A DNA stretch of 64,000 nt from Pseudobdellovibrionaceae bacterium (GTDB lineage Bacteria > Bdellovibrionota > Bdellovibrionia > Bdellovibrionales > Bdellovibrionaceae). The stretch spans positions 186,001-250,000 of the forward strand of contig JAHBUS010000003.1 in assembly GCA_019637955.1 (NCBI GenBank), given 5' to 3'. Positions 24,319 to 32,960 of the stretch are shown here, one piece after another; position 1 is the stretch's first letter, and each line of letters begins with the position of its first letter. The notes under the pieces are model-generated. The model was not told the DNA's origin and made no database searches. It saw only the letters and a program-made list of their open reading frames with translations. The position numbers and the translations under genes are program-made.

Positions 24319-24792
24319 TTAATTTTTGGTGTCCTTTTTGAGGATGGAGATTTGGCCGTTGGGTTCGAGGATGGCGTAGCGGACGTCTGCGACGTTCATG
24401 ACGCCCTCTCGGTGCAGGGCGGTCTGCAAGTCTTGCGGTGTGATTTCTTCGGCCGCGAGCGCCTTGGGAATCGTTTTTCCGTTGTGCACCAAAAGGACCG
24501 GTCCGCCGTCCACCCATTTTTCCGCGCGTCGCGAGTGAAAGATCAACTTACCGACCAACAGATTCAGACACACCAGCGTTCCGGCCAAAATCAAACCCGC
24601 CGTCACGGAGTTGTCGCCCGCGTTCATCGAGTTTTGCACGGCATTGCTGATGATCAGAAGAAGCGCAAAATCAAACGGCGTCAGCTGTCCGATCGAGCGC
24701 TTGCCTAAGAGGCGCAGGAGCACAAAGACGGAGCCATACACGATCGCTCCGCGGGCGATAAATTCCCACCAAGGTTGACTGAGCTCCCACAT
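24319..24792 (-). CDS. YetF-family (DUF421) membrane protein
   Basis: A 157-residue protein with two or three N-terminal membrane helices (FIARGAIVYGSVFVLLRLLGK; GLILAGTLVCLNLLVG) and a C-terminal soluble domain. The hallmark LRLLGKRSIGQLTPFDF and the later GPVLLVHNGK define the YetF/DUF421 family. In spore formers related proteins (SpoVA-associated, YetF) are implicated in membrane channels; here the role is unknown. The length is usual for the short members. It begins 12 bases after the end of the DUF1338 gene on the same strand. Confidence 0.85.
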   Translation of the reverse strand: MWELSQPWWEFIARGAIVYGSVFVLLRLLGKRSIGQLTPFDFALLLIISNAVQNSMNAGDNSVTAGLILAGTLVCLNLLVGKLIFHSRRAEKWVDGGPVLLVHNGKTIPKALAAEEITPQDLQTALHREGVMNVADVRYAILEPNGQISILKKDTKN

Positions 24793-24804
24793 GCGCGCGC
24801 GCCG

Positions 24805-25602
24805 TTACTGACGGTTCGTCGATTCGAAGATTTTGTCGGCCGAGGCGGCGACGAAACCCTGGTACAGCTTGCCGTTGGGAAGCGGGTAGCGTTTGGCGAA
24901 TTCGTAGTAACAGCCCGGGACGTTGTGCGTGCCCTCGCTGAAGGCCACCGGAATTTCGCTGGCCATCGTCGAGCTTTGTTCCAAGAAGACGGCGGGAGTT
25001 CCTTTGATCACGCCGCCGGACTTGTTGAGCGTGAAACCGTTTTTCTCGATGAACGCGTTCAGATCCGGAAGATTCCCGAACTTTTTGAGTTTGTTCACGT
25101 TGACGGTGAAGTGATTGGGGCGAAAGCCATGCGCCGCCACCCAAGAGGCGTACTCACTCTCGGCGGCGAGTTTTTGGAACAAAGCATACGACATCGGCCA
25201 CGGGCGGCCCGACATCACGAACTCGTCTTTTTGCAACTCGCTGTCGGCAATTTGATCCACGAGTTTATTCATCTCCTCGCGGATGAACGGCGAAACTTTG
25301 TCGAGCTCAAGCTCACTGATAAAAATCTTGGGTTGAGTCTCGTCCGGATGCTCGTAGTGCTTCGCATAGAGTTTCTTTTCGACAAAAACGTAGTCGCCCT
25401 TTTCAACGTAACCGTGTTTTTTAAAGACGCGGGCGAGCTGCTCAATTCCCAGCCGGGGATGGTTGAACGTGCGCAGAGCAATATGATCATTGAGGACCGT
25501 CTCACCCTCCGCGCTCAACAGCTTATAGAGACGAGCGGCCGCCGGGTTCAGTTGACAATAATCATCCCACATCTTGTTGAGCAGGGTGGACAGTGAGCTC
25601 AT
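24805..25602 (-). CDS. DUF1338-family metal dioxygenase-like protein
   Basis: A 265-residue protein of the DUF1338 family, whose longer bacterial member HglS turns 2-oxoadipate into 2-hydroxyglutarate in lysine breakdown. Likely metal ligands are visible: NDHIALRTF, HGFRPNHFTVNV and CYYEFAKRY (His, His, Glu). It is the short form, about half the length of Pseudomonas HglS, as in plant homologues, so the substrate is uncertain. The ATG at 25602 has GAAGGAGAACC in front; an in-frame ATG at 25620 has no such site. No other lysine-catabolism gene is nearby. Confidence 0.82.
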   Translation of the reverse strand: MSSLSTLLNKMWDDYCQLNPAAARLYKLLSAEGETVLNDHIALRTFNHPRLGIEQLARVFKKHGYVEKGDYVFVEKKLYAKHYEHPDETQPKIFISELELDKVSPFIREEMNKLVDQIADSELQKDEFVMSGRPWPMSYALFQKLAAESEYASWVAAHGFRPNHFTVNVNKLKKFGNLPDLNAFIEKNGFTLNKSGGVIKGTPAVFLEQSSTMASEIPVAFSEGTHNVPGCYYEFAKRYPLPNGKLYQGFVAASADKIFESTNRQ

Positions 25603-25770
25603 GGTTCTCCTTCGCGGCACCCCAAGGTGCGCGGGATCATTATAGAAATTTCAAGCCCCCCGTCACCCTCTTTCACGGGGCAGCGCCAGCTCGGGTTTAT
25701 CCATTTTAAGGTGTCATTACATGAGACCTGACGCGCTGGAGCCGGGACTCTAGGGCGCCGCATCAAATTC

Positions 25771-25800
25771 TTGACCTTATTGAGGTTTCGGGGCTTATAT
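25771..25800 (+). promoter_or_regulatory. Sigma-70-like promoter for barrel/lipoprotein module A
   Basis: TTGACC (25771-25776), an 18-base spacer and TTATAT (25795-25800) precede the barrel gene by 33 bases. AGAGGGG follows as its ribosome-binding site. Confidence 0.6.
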
Positions 25801-25832
25801 CGTCCGTCGAACAAAGAACAAGAGGGGACCCG

Positions 25833-27311
25833 ATGCATTCAAAAGGCATCTCGATGCTCGTGACGAGTTTCTGTTTGCTGGGCGTGTCTGCTTTGCTGGG
25901 CGTGCCCGCGCAAGCAGCCCCGCAGAGTTCCAGCACTCTTCCCAGGGGGGAGACGCCCGCGGCTCCTTCCAAAGCCCAGGCGGCCGGCGCTGTTCGTTAT
26001 GAGTTCACGCAGTACGCGACCCCATCGCCCGACAATCCCAAGCTCAATCAGTCTCAACTCATGGCCGCCGATCTCGCCCTCGACTACAAGACGTCCTCAA
26101 CAACCTCGCGCCTGGATTTCACGGGCGGCAAGTACCTCGATCTCAACAATTCGTATTTCTCGGTTCAAGAGCTTTACACCTCGGCCCGTTTTCGCGGCGA
26201 CGCCCTGACGGTTTCGGCGGGCCGCAAGATTGAGTTCTGGAGCCAGGTCGACAACGATTGGCAGCTCGGTTTGTGGGAGCCCAAGTACAACATCGACGCC
26301 CTTCGTCCCGTGAATCAAGGTTTGACCGGTCTGTTCGTGAGCAGCCGCTACAAGGACGTCGAGGTCCTCGCGTACGTCTCGCCGATCTTCGTTCCCACCA
26401 TCAATCCCGACATCAGCGAGAAGGACGGATCGCTCCGTTCGGATTCGCGTTGGTACAAAACGCCGTCGGACACCGGGTCGGTTTTAAACCGCGACACGAA
26501 GCTCGCGTACTCGATTTCGATGCCCGAGCTGAACAAGCTCGTCAGCAATCCCGGCGCGGGGATGCGGCTTCGCTACGGCGGCCATGAGCCCGGCCCCTGG
26601 GCGTCGGCCAATTTCGCGCGCAAACCCATCAACAGCCTCTTCATCAAGTACGATTACAACCTGGCTTTGCAAGCGACCGGCAGCCAAGCCGAAGTCGACG
26701 TGAGCCCAACGGTGTCGTACCACCGTCTGTACGGCGCGGATGCGGGATGGCTCTTTGAGAGGTCGATGCTCTCGGTGTCGTTCTTGACCGATGAGCCCGA
26801 GACCGAAAAACCCGAAAATGACAAAGACGCCCTCGGCGAGAACACGACCGATTGGATCAAACAGGAGCCGGGCCGTCTCAAAATCTACGCGGTTCACTCG
26901 CAAACCCAAGTGGACGTGCCCGGATTCGTTGAGCCGGTCACGCTGGCGCTGGATTACTTGAAAGCCGATGAAGAAGAGACCCGCGACATCGACGAGACCG
27001 GCGAGGTGCGCGGCAGCCTTTTCCCGTACCGTTTGAACTACACCAATGCGGCCTCCTTCCGCGTGGGAGCGTCGACCCGTCTTTACGGGCGCCCCCTGTT
27101 GACGAGCTTGCGCTACATCCGCGAATTCGATCAGCAGGGAAGCCTTTATAGCTTGATGGGACAGTACCTTCCGGCCCGAGATTGGACGCTCACGGTGGGC
27201 GTGGACCTTTTAGGACCCGACGATGGGTCTGAGACCAACACCGATAAGCGCTTCTTGAATCAGTTCCGGGCCAATGACCGCGTCTACGGAGGGCTCAGCT
27301 ATGTTTTCTAA
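25833..27311 (+). CDS. Outer-membrane barrel protein, module A
   Basis: A 492-residue protein with a signal peptide ending ALLGVPAQA and a body of alternating beta strands closing in GGLSYVF, as expected for an outer-membrane barrel. Around residues 128-168 it carries GRKIEFWSQVDNDWQLGLW and LRPVNQGLTGLF. The same pattern occurs in the barrel at 61369-62751, so the two are paralogues. I recognise no named porin family. Its 3' end overlaps the start of a giant lipoprotein gene by 11 bases, and the pair is probably one functional unit. AGAGGGG precedes the ATG. Confidence 0.75.
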   Translation: MHSKGISMLVTSFCLLGVSALLGVPAQAAPQSSSTLPRGETPAAPSKAQAAGAVRYEFTQYATPSPDNPKLNQSQLMAADLALDYKTSSTTSRLDFTGGKYLDLNNSYFSVQELYTSARFRGDALTVSAGRKIEFWSQVDNDWQLGLWEPKYNIDALRPVNQGLTGLFVSSRYKDVEVLAYVSPIFVPTINPDISEKDGSLRSDSRWYKTPSDTGSVLNRDTKLAYSISMPELNKLVSNPGAGMRLRYGGHEPGPWASANFARKPINSLFIKYDYNLALQATGSQAEVDVSPTVSYHRLYGADAGWLFERSMLSVSFLTDEPETEKPENDKDALGENTTDWIKQEPGRLKIYAVHSQTQVDVPGFVEPVTLALDYLKADEEETRDIDETGEVRGSLFPYRLNYTNAASFRVGASTRLYGRPLLTSLRYIREFDQQGSLYSLMGQYLPARDWTLTVGVDLLGPDDGSETNTDKRFLNQFRANDRVYGGLSYVF

Positions 27312-30300
27312 ATCGATGACGACCGCGTTCCTGATCGGCACGTTGGTTCTGACGAGCTGTTCGCTTCCCGTGAACGAAGCGCCCCCCAAGGCCGATGCGC
27401 CCGAAGCGAAGCTCGGGTTCGAATCGCGTTGCTTGAAGGACTCGCTCCCGGTTCTCAAAGATTTCGTCCATGGCGACGCCAAAGCGCCGCAGGTCGAAGG
27501 CGTGTGGAATTGTTTCGGCAGCGCCATCGATCTTTTTTACCGCAAGGTCCGCGGCGGCAACCGTGACGAGTACACGGCGCGCGAACTGGCCCGGTTCTTC
27601 GAAGACTTTTTCTTGGACGAGAACAGCAAGATCAGCGACCCGCTTCTGAACGAACTGATGCTCTTAAAGCAAGTGTTCATCGGCGGATCGAGCGAAAAGG
27701 TCACGCGCGAAGAGCTGCGAAAGTTGGCGTCTTTCGCGAACGACGCCCGCGATTTGAGCCTGCGCGTCTTGCCGTACATGAAGATTTACTCCAAAGGCTG
27801 GGCCGTCGGTGGCAAAGACATTGAAGGCGACATCAAGTTTTTTGAAGAGGCCAATCAAGAGATCCAGGTCGCGGCCAAACGGATCGGCGATCGCATCGCT
27901 TTGAACCAAAAAGATTACGATCTTGAGAACTTCGCCAATCTGCTCGAAGAGCTGCAAAAGCACTTCGGCGAGAGCTGGGATTTCGTTGCGGGCATCCGCA
28001 AAGCCCTGCCGCTCGTCTACAAACTGAAAAAATCTTTGGTCGGCGGCGATGAACGGGTGGTCGCGGCCCATGAATGGCGCCGCTTCGGCCTGCTGGGCGC
28101 CCGCGGCTACATCCAGTACTTGCGCTACTATTATTTTATCGCCAACGCACCCGAAGATGCCGGTAGCAACGACGTCCTTTATCTGGCCAAGTCGGCCGAC
28201 GATTTGTTTTCGTATTTGGGCGACATGGTCCGCGAAAAACCCGAGGGAAAATTCCGCAAGGCCGAGCTGCTCGAAATTCTCGAATCGTTGGGCGGCCTCT
28301 TCCCCAATTTCAAGTGCACGCCCGCCTTGGTCGACGAAGCCATGAAGGTGAAACAGCTTCTCTTTGGCGGCAACACCGATGAGTTCGTGCCCGAAGAGTT
28401 CGACAAAGCCCGGGGGAAGGTGGATGCGATCCGCTTGATGACCGAGCGTGCCTATGGGTACTTGGACTACTACACGCAAAATTGGCGTGCCGAGAACATG
28501 GCGCCCGAAGACGCGCGCAAATACGCTCTGGAGGCCGAAACGGCTTTGGTTGAAATCGCCGCGGGTCTCGGAAAAATTCTCGAGACGCAGTACGATTTGC
28601 GCGACCTTTCAAAACTCGCGCATGAGATCTCGCGCCTGCTGCCGCCCGAGCCGGGACAACCCAGTTGGGGAGACTCCGCCGACAAGTACCTGCCGATCTT
28701 ATTGGCCGGGAAAAACATCGTGGTGGACGACACCAATTCGGTGGTGCTGCGCCATCAGTGGCCCTCGCTTCTGGGGACGGCTGGCGAACTGTACTCGAAG
28801 TTCTTGTATTTCACTTACTTCGTGAAAGGCCGCACGATCACCGAGGGCGCCGGCCTTCGCGGTTTGTCGGACCTGGTGCCGCAAGTCACCGCCAGCGTGG
28901 ACCGCTTGCTCGCGCTGCGCACGGCGCGGCGAACCCCAGCGGTGATCCGCTTCTCCGAACTGGAGCGCCTGCTCACGGCTTTGGATAAGGCTGATTTGCT
29001 TCCGGACAAATTCGATGCGCCGACGTTGAATCCGCTCCTGAAAGTTTTGTTCCAGAGATTTTTGCTGAGCCCGGCTTCGCGACTGAATGGCAACTTGCCG
29101 CAGGGCTTGACGACCGAAGCGACCAAAGTTTTAAAAAGTGAATTCGCTCTCTGGGCGGACGGGCAGAGCTTCGTTCAGTCCGCCTTCCGCCAGGCGCCTT
29201 CACGCGGCGGCTTGACGGCGACGCAGCTCCTGCATTTGATCGAAGGCCAAAAGCCTTCGGCGGCGCTCAAAGAAATGCGTCTGTCGTTGATTTCACCCGT
29301 GCCGCTCACGTTCGATTCTCTGGGCCGTTGGTACATGTCGGACCCGCGTCCGATTCTGTATTCGCGCAAATCCCTGGATAAGATCAACTTGGCCCGTGCG
29401 CTGGTGCGCCTGGTGACCAACGGCTACGCGCAAAGCATGGATCGCATTCGCGAGTACCAGGGCATCACCAATGGCGAGGCCAATGCGCTTTACGCGGATC
29501 TGAAGCCCTTTGCCGTGCGTTTGGGTTTGGTCGAGGCGTCGAACACCACGTTCGCCGACAGCCGGTTCCGCGAGGCCAATCTGTTCTCGCCGCATGCCAA
29601 CGGCGATGCGCTCCTGAGTCACCGTGAAGGCGTGGATCTGGTTCTTTTGATCATGTCGGGCCTGGAGCTGGGCGACTCGATGGAAGACGCGTTCAAGAAC
29701 AACTGCAACGTCACGCGTGTTCACAGTAAGGCCCGCGATTCGAAAATCTCGCTTCTGTGTTACTTGAACGTGTACCGTTCACGGTTCGCCACGATCTTCT
29801 CTTCGGTGCCGCAGTTCGCGGCCTTTATGGCCAAGCTGCCCAGCGGAGCCGCGCAAAACCAGATGCTCGAATTCGACGCGATGATGATCAACATCCTCAA
29901 ATCGGCGGGCTGGGTGGACGACCAATCGGGCCAAGCCAAATTCGGCGATGTCGGTTTGGTTCCGCACGTGATTCAGTACATCGAATCGGTGACCGTGCGC
30001 TTTGACGAAGACAAAGACGGCATCCTGAACAAAACCGAGGCGCTGGCGGCGTACCCGGTGTTCCGCGAGACGTTGCGCGTGGTCGCAAAAAACGACAACG
30101 AAAAGTTCTTGCGCGGTCTGTTCGCGTACATCCTGGTGAAAGGCCGCGCTCCCGAGAGCGCCGGCGAGAAGCTGTACTTCGTGACCAAATGGATCAACGA
30201 CGAATCGGCTTGGACGATCCAAGCGGACCGCCGTCAGTTGGCCACGGTTTTGGGTTACATCGCCGATGCGATCGCCAAAGGCGGCGCTCCGGCGGGGGCC

Positions 30301-30624
30301 ACCGTTCAGCGCACGGGCAGCGGTGGACCGCGCACGCGGTTCCCGGGTTCGCGCTTCCGCGATGGCGTGCGCGATCTTTTGCGCAATGGACCTCGCGCGA
30401 TGCACGCGCCGATCGGCGAGCCCGCCGCTCCTGCGGTGGACGATGTGGAATGGAATGGTTTGTTTGAGTCCGGCGAGGAGATCCCTGCCGCACCCGAGTC
30501 GAATGGCCGCGAATTTCAACCCACCGAAGCGCCCGAAGAGAACGTGAACATGCAAATGCCCGCTCTCTCGCAAGAAGAGATCAACGCTCTGGCCGCGCAC
30601 GACCGCGACGCTGAAGCGGAGTAG
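27301..30624 (+). CDS. Giant EF-hand-containing lipoprotein, module A
   Basis: A 1107-residue lipoprotein: signal peptide with lipobox LTSC (Cys19 in MFSKSMTTAFLIGTLVLTSC). The body is helical and built from repeats of ~150 residues, each with a pattern like K-x-x-L-x-GG ... EW/EL followed by Tyr-rich helices (GYIQYLRYYYFIAN, GYLDYYTQNW, LYSKFLYFTYFVKG). A canonical EF-hand loop, DEDKDGILNKTE, lies at residues 902-913. Residues ~1000-1107 are a disordered, Pro/Glu-rich tail. It overlaps the barrel gene by 11 bases with GGAGGG upstream. The first ~400 residues resemble the protein starting at 62741. No named family is recognised. Confidence 0.78.
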   Translation: MFSKSMTTAFLIGTLVLTSCSLPVNEAPPKADAPEAKLGFESRCLKDSLPVLKDFVHGDAKAPQVEGVWNCFGSAIDLFYRKVRGGNRDEYTARELARFFEDFFLDENSKISDPLLNELMLLKQVFIGGSSEKVTREELRKLASFANDARDLSLRVLPYMKIYSKGWAVGGKDIEGDIKFFEEANQEIQVAAKRIGDRIALNQKDYDLENFANLLEELQKHFGESWDFVAGIRKALPLVYKLKKSLVGGDERVVAAHEWRRFGLLGARGYIQYLRYYYFIANAPEDAGSNDVLYLAKSADDLFSYLGDMVREKPEGKFRKAELLEILESLGGLFPNFKCTPALVDEAMKVKQLLFGGNTDEFVPEEFDKARGKVDAIRLMTERAYGYLDYYTQNWRAENMAPEDARKYALEAETALVEIAAGLGKILETQYDLRDLSKLAHEISRLLPPEPGQPSWGDSADKYLPILLAGKNIVVDDTNSVVLRHQWPSLLGTAGELYSKFLYFTYFVKGRTITEGAGLRGLSDLVPQVTASVDRLLALRTARRTPAVIRFSELERLLTALDKADLLPDKFDAPTLNPLLKVLFQRFLLSPASRLNGNLPQGLTTEATKVLKSEFALWADGQSFVQSAFRQAPSRGGLTATQLLHLIEGQKPSAALKEMRLSLISPVPLTFDSLGRWYMSDPRPILYSRKSLDKINLARALVRLVTNGYAQSMDRIREYQGITNGEANALYADLKPFAVRLGLVEASNTTFADSRFREANLFSPHANGDALLSHREGVDLVLLIMSGLELGDSMEDAFKNNCNVTRVHSKARDSKISLLCYLNVYRSRFATIFSSVPQFAAFMAKLPSGAAQNQMLEFDAMMINILKSAGWVDDQSGQAKFGDVGLVPHVIQYIESVTVRFDEDKDGILNKTEALAAYPVFRETLRVVAKNDNEKFLRGLFAYILVKGRAPESAGEKLYFVTKWINDESAWTIQADRRQLATVLGYIADAIAKGGAPAGATVQRTGSGGPRTRFPGSRFRDGVRDLLRNGPRAMHAPIGEPAAPAVDDVEWNGLFESGEEIPAAPESNGREFQPTEAPEENVNMQMPALSQEEINALAAHDRDAEAE

Positions 30625-30681
30625 ACGAGCGCGCGTCCGCGCGCCGGGGCCTACAGACGAGCGCGCGTCCGCGCGCCGGGG
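30623..30681. repeat. Tandem 27-bp GC hairpin pair
   Basis: Two identical 27-base units (30623-30649 and 30655-30681, period 32) each contain GCGCGCG-TC-CGCGCGC. They fill the gap between the convergent lipoprotein and dcd genes. A bidirectional terminator is plausible. Confidence 0.6.
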
Positions 30682-30684
30682 ATT

Positions 30685-31221
30685 CTAGAATTTATTTTTA
30701 AACATCATGGATTCAACGGGAAGATTCGTCTTTCCGTTGTACTTGGCCGAGGGCTTCGAGTTGTAAGGCACGAGCAGGTCGCCTTTGATTTCGAAGTAGA
30801 TCAATTGACCAATCGGCATCCCGGCATAAACGCGCACGGGCTGCTTCACCGAAATTTCGAGCGTCCAGTAGTTGCAAAATCCCACGTCGCCTTTGCCGGC
30901 GGTGGCGTGGATGTCGATGCCCAGGCGGCCGACCGAGGATTTGCCCTCGAGAAACGGCACGTGTTCAAACGTCTCGGTGTACTCTTCGGTCACGCCCAAA
31001 TAGAAATGGTGGGGCTCTAGAACGAAGCCACCTTCGGGGATTTCAAACGTTTCGATTTGATTGTGTTTGCGGGCGTCGAGCACGCGGTCTTTGTAAACCG
31101 CCAGTGTCTTTCCGAGGTGAACGTCGTACGAATTCGAACCGAGGCACTCACGACGAAAAGGCTCGATTTTGATCGAGCCTTTTTCGGTGTGAGCCAGAAT
31201 TTCTTTATCCGTCAGGATCAC
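30685..31221 (-). CDS. dcd: dCTP deaminase
   Basis: A 178-residue enzyme of the dCTP deaminase/dUTPase fold, making dUTP from dCTP for thymidylate synthesis. Seen motifs: [38 protein letters not shown] (the catalytic Glu lies in the usual WTLEISV strand) and [11 protein letters not shown]. The length fits the family. The start is GTG, overlapping the rpmG stop as GTGA, so the two are translationally coupled. A bifunctional dCTP deaminase-dUTPase cannot be excluded. Confidence 0.93.
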   Translation of the reverse strand: MILTDKEILAHTEKGSIKIEPFRRECLGSNSYDVHLGKTLAVYKDRVLDARKHNQIETFEIPEGGFVLEPHHFYLGVTEEYTETFEHVPFLEGKSSVGRLGIDIHATAGKGDVGFCNYWTLEISVKQPVRVYAGMPIGQLIYFEIKGDLLVPYNSKPSAKYNGKTNLPVESMMFKNKF

Positions 31222-31397
31222 TTGGTCTCTCGGTGGAGAGTGTGCTTACGCATATTCGGGTTGTACTTCATCTTTTCCATACGACCCGGAGTTTTTTGTT
31301 TGTTCTTGGTGGTGGTGTAACGAGAAACGGGAACTTTCGCCGCTTTCGCTTCAGTGCATTCCAACGTGACGATGATACGTCCACTTTTCTTAGCCAT
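31218..31397 (-). CDS. rpmG: Ribosomal protein L33
   Basis: A 59-residue small basic protein of the large ribosomal subunit. The sequence starts [18 protein letters not shown], continues with [10 protein letters not shown] and ends [18 protein letters not shown], the L33 pattern. The paired CxxC zinc motifs of the C+ form are missing (one Cys only), so this is the zinc-free type. The gene is not with rpmB here; instead its stop overlaps the dcd start. Confidence 0.95.
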   Translation of the reverse strand: MAKKSGRIIVTLECTEAKAAKVPVSRYTTTKNKQKTPGRMEKMKYNPNMRKHTLHRETK

Positions 31398-31469
31398 TTC
31401 GGACCTCGCTCAATAAAAATAGGATTCGGCAAGAGAGGTAGGATTATCAAAGACTTGCGCGAACATCAA

Positions 31470-31498
31470 TAGACCTTTTTGCGAAAATCGAGTACAAT
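31470..31498 (+). promoter_or_regulatory. Probable promoter for the ChaN-like gene
   Basis: TAGACC (31470-31475), a 17-base spacer and TACAAT (31493-31498) lie 23 bases upstream of the ATG, with CGGAGGTG as ribosome-binding site between. Confidence 0.5.
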
Positions 31499-31521
31499 CC
31501 CCGCGTCTCGGAGGTGTTCCT

Positions 31522-32397
31522 ATGCTACTGAAATCACTCAAGTTTTTATCTCTTGCCGGATTTTCCTGCGCGGTTTCGGCCGCCGCCGCCTCTTCGGGCA
31601 CCCTGCTCCGCGGTTCAACTCTGAAAAATGTGAGTGTTTTACAGGCGGTTTCGCAAGTTCAGCCGGGTGAGATCGTGGTGATCGGCGAGGAGCATGGGCA
31701 GGCGGGAAGTCAGGCTGGTCAGCTCGAGATCTTGCGCGCGCTCAGGGCCCGCGGCCTGAAAGTCAGCGTCGGGATGGAGTTTTTGGAGTACCCGCAGCAA
31801 GCCCTGACCGATGCCTTTCGTGCCGGTCAGTTGTCCGAGACCGACTTCTTGCGCCAGGTGCAGTGGGGGTCGATCCCGTTCGATTTTTATAAAGACCAAG
31901 TTTTGTTCCCCGAGGCCTCCGAAGGCGGGCGCACCGTCGCGCTCAACATTCCGCGCGCGGTGACGTCGCAAGTTGCGAAAAAAGGTCTCGATTCGCTCTC
32001 GCCCGAACAGGCCCAACTTTTGCCGCCGGGGCTCACGCGTGGCAACGACCGTTACTTCGCCCGGTTCAAAGACGCGGTCGGGGGGCATCTTCCCGATGCG
32101 GCGGCGGCCGAGCGTTACTTCATGGCGCAAAGTGTTTGGGACGAGACCATGGCATGGACCGCCTTGGCGTCCGTGCAACAAGACCCCTCGCAAGTTTTGG
32201 TCATCATCGTCGGCGAGTTTCATGTTCAGTATGGCGGGGGCCTTCCGGACCGTCTGCGCGCGCGCGGCGCCGCGAAGGTGTGGACGTTTTCGGAGGTGAA
32301 CCTCACGGGCCTCACGCACGAAGAGAGCCGCGAGGCGCTCAGCCCGAGCGAACTTGATGGGCCGCGTGCGGACTTTCTCTGGATCTTTAAGGACTGA
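31522..32397 (+). CDS. ChaN-like haem-binding family protein
   Basis: A 291-residue exported protein of the ChaN family (haem-binding uptake / EreA-like fold). After the signal peptide (LSLAGFSCAVSAAAA) come the family's paired motifs: VIGEEHGQAGSQAGQLEIL, GMEFLEYPQQ and IIVGEFHVQYGGGLPDRL. In Campylobacter ChaN is a lipoprotein that binds stacked haems. Here FSCAVSA contains a Cys but not a good lipobox, so it is probably a soluble periplasmic protein. No haem-uptake genes are next to it, and function is inferred from family alone. Confidence 0.82.
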   Translation: MLLKSLKFLSLAGFSCAVSAAAASSGTLLRGSTLKNVSVLQAVSQVQPGEIVVIGEEHGQAGSQAGQLEILRALRARGLKVSVGMEFLEYPQQALTDAFRAGQLSETDFLRQVQWGSIPFDFYKDQVLFPEASEGGRTVALNIPRAVTSQVAKKGLDSLSPEQAQLLPPGLTRGNDRYFARFKDAVGGHLPDAAAAERYFMAQSVWDETMAWTALASVQQDPSQVLVIIVGEFHVQYGGGLPDRLRARGAAKVWTFSEVNLTGLTHEESREALSPSELDGPRADFLWIFKD

Positions 32398-32425
32398 AGT
32401 CGAGCCTGCGGCCGTCAACTGACAG

Positions 32426-32442
32426 GTGTGCTTGAGGCACAC
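32426..32442 (+). other. Small hairpin between chaN-like and cheY genes
   Basis: GTGTGC-TTGAG-GCACAC is a perfect 6-bp stem with a 5-base loop, 29 bases after the ChaN-like stop. No T-tract follows. Confidence 0.4.
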
Positions 32443-32495
32443 TGGAGTTTGATCCATACTGATCCCTATGCGGACTGACCGCGGGGAGTTTCTCA

Positions 32496-32906
32496 ATGTT
32501 TCCTCCGACCACCAAGATTCTCGTCGTCGATGACATGCCCACCATCCGTGACCTGGTTAAAAATCAGCTGCGTGCGATGGGCTTTAAAAACATCGTCGAG
32601 GCCGCGGACGGGGAAGTCGCGCTCAACACCGTGATCAGTCAAGCCGCCGCCGGAACGCCGATCGAACTGATCGTTTCGGACTGGAATATGCCCAAGATGA
32701 CGGGCCTCGAATTTTTAAAGCAGATCCGCGCGTCCGACCAATTCGCCAAGTTGCCGTTCATTCTGCTCACCTCGGAGTCCGAGCGCGATCAGGTGACCGA
32801 GGCGATCATGGCGGGCGTGAGCCAATACGTCGTGAAACCCTTCGCCGCCAAAGCCTTTGAGGAAAAGCTCAAGGGCGTGTGGGCCAAGGTGAGCGCCGCG
32901 GGTTAA
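32496..32906 (+). CDS. CheY-like single-domain response regulator
   Basis: A 136-residue receiver protein with all key residues: paired acidic residues in ILVVDDMP, the phospho-acceptor Asp in IVSDWNMPKMTG, the Thr in ILLTSES, and the Lys in YVVKPF. The pattern and length are those of CheY. It faces, convergently, the CheA-like kinase gene, which may phosphorylate it, but no flagellar or chemotaxis operon surrounds it. The output partner is unknown. Confidence 0.9.
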   Translation: MFPPTTKILVVDDMPTIRDLVKNQLRAMGFKNIVEAADGEVALNTVISQAAAGTPIELIVSDWNMPKMTGLEFLKQIRASDQFAKLPFILLTSESERDQVTEAIMAGVSQYVVKPFAAKAFEEKLKGVWAKVSAAG

Positions 32907-32957
32907 GGGCGGCCCTTGCTGTTTGCCCGTGGCGCCTTCGGCGCCTCTCTATGGCTG
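32906..32957. repeat. Hairpin repeat element, copy C
   Basis: GGGCGGCCCTTGCTGTTTGC leads into CCCGTG, then GGCGCC-TTC-GGCGCC (32931-32945) and CTCTCTATGGC. It shares the box order of the elements at 23358 and 24188 and lies between convergent genes, where it may also terminate. Confidence 0.55.
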
Positions 32958-32960
32958 ACT

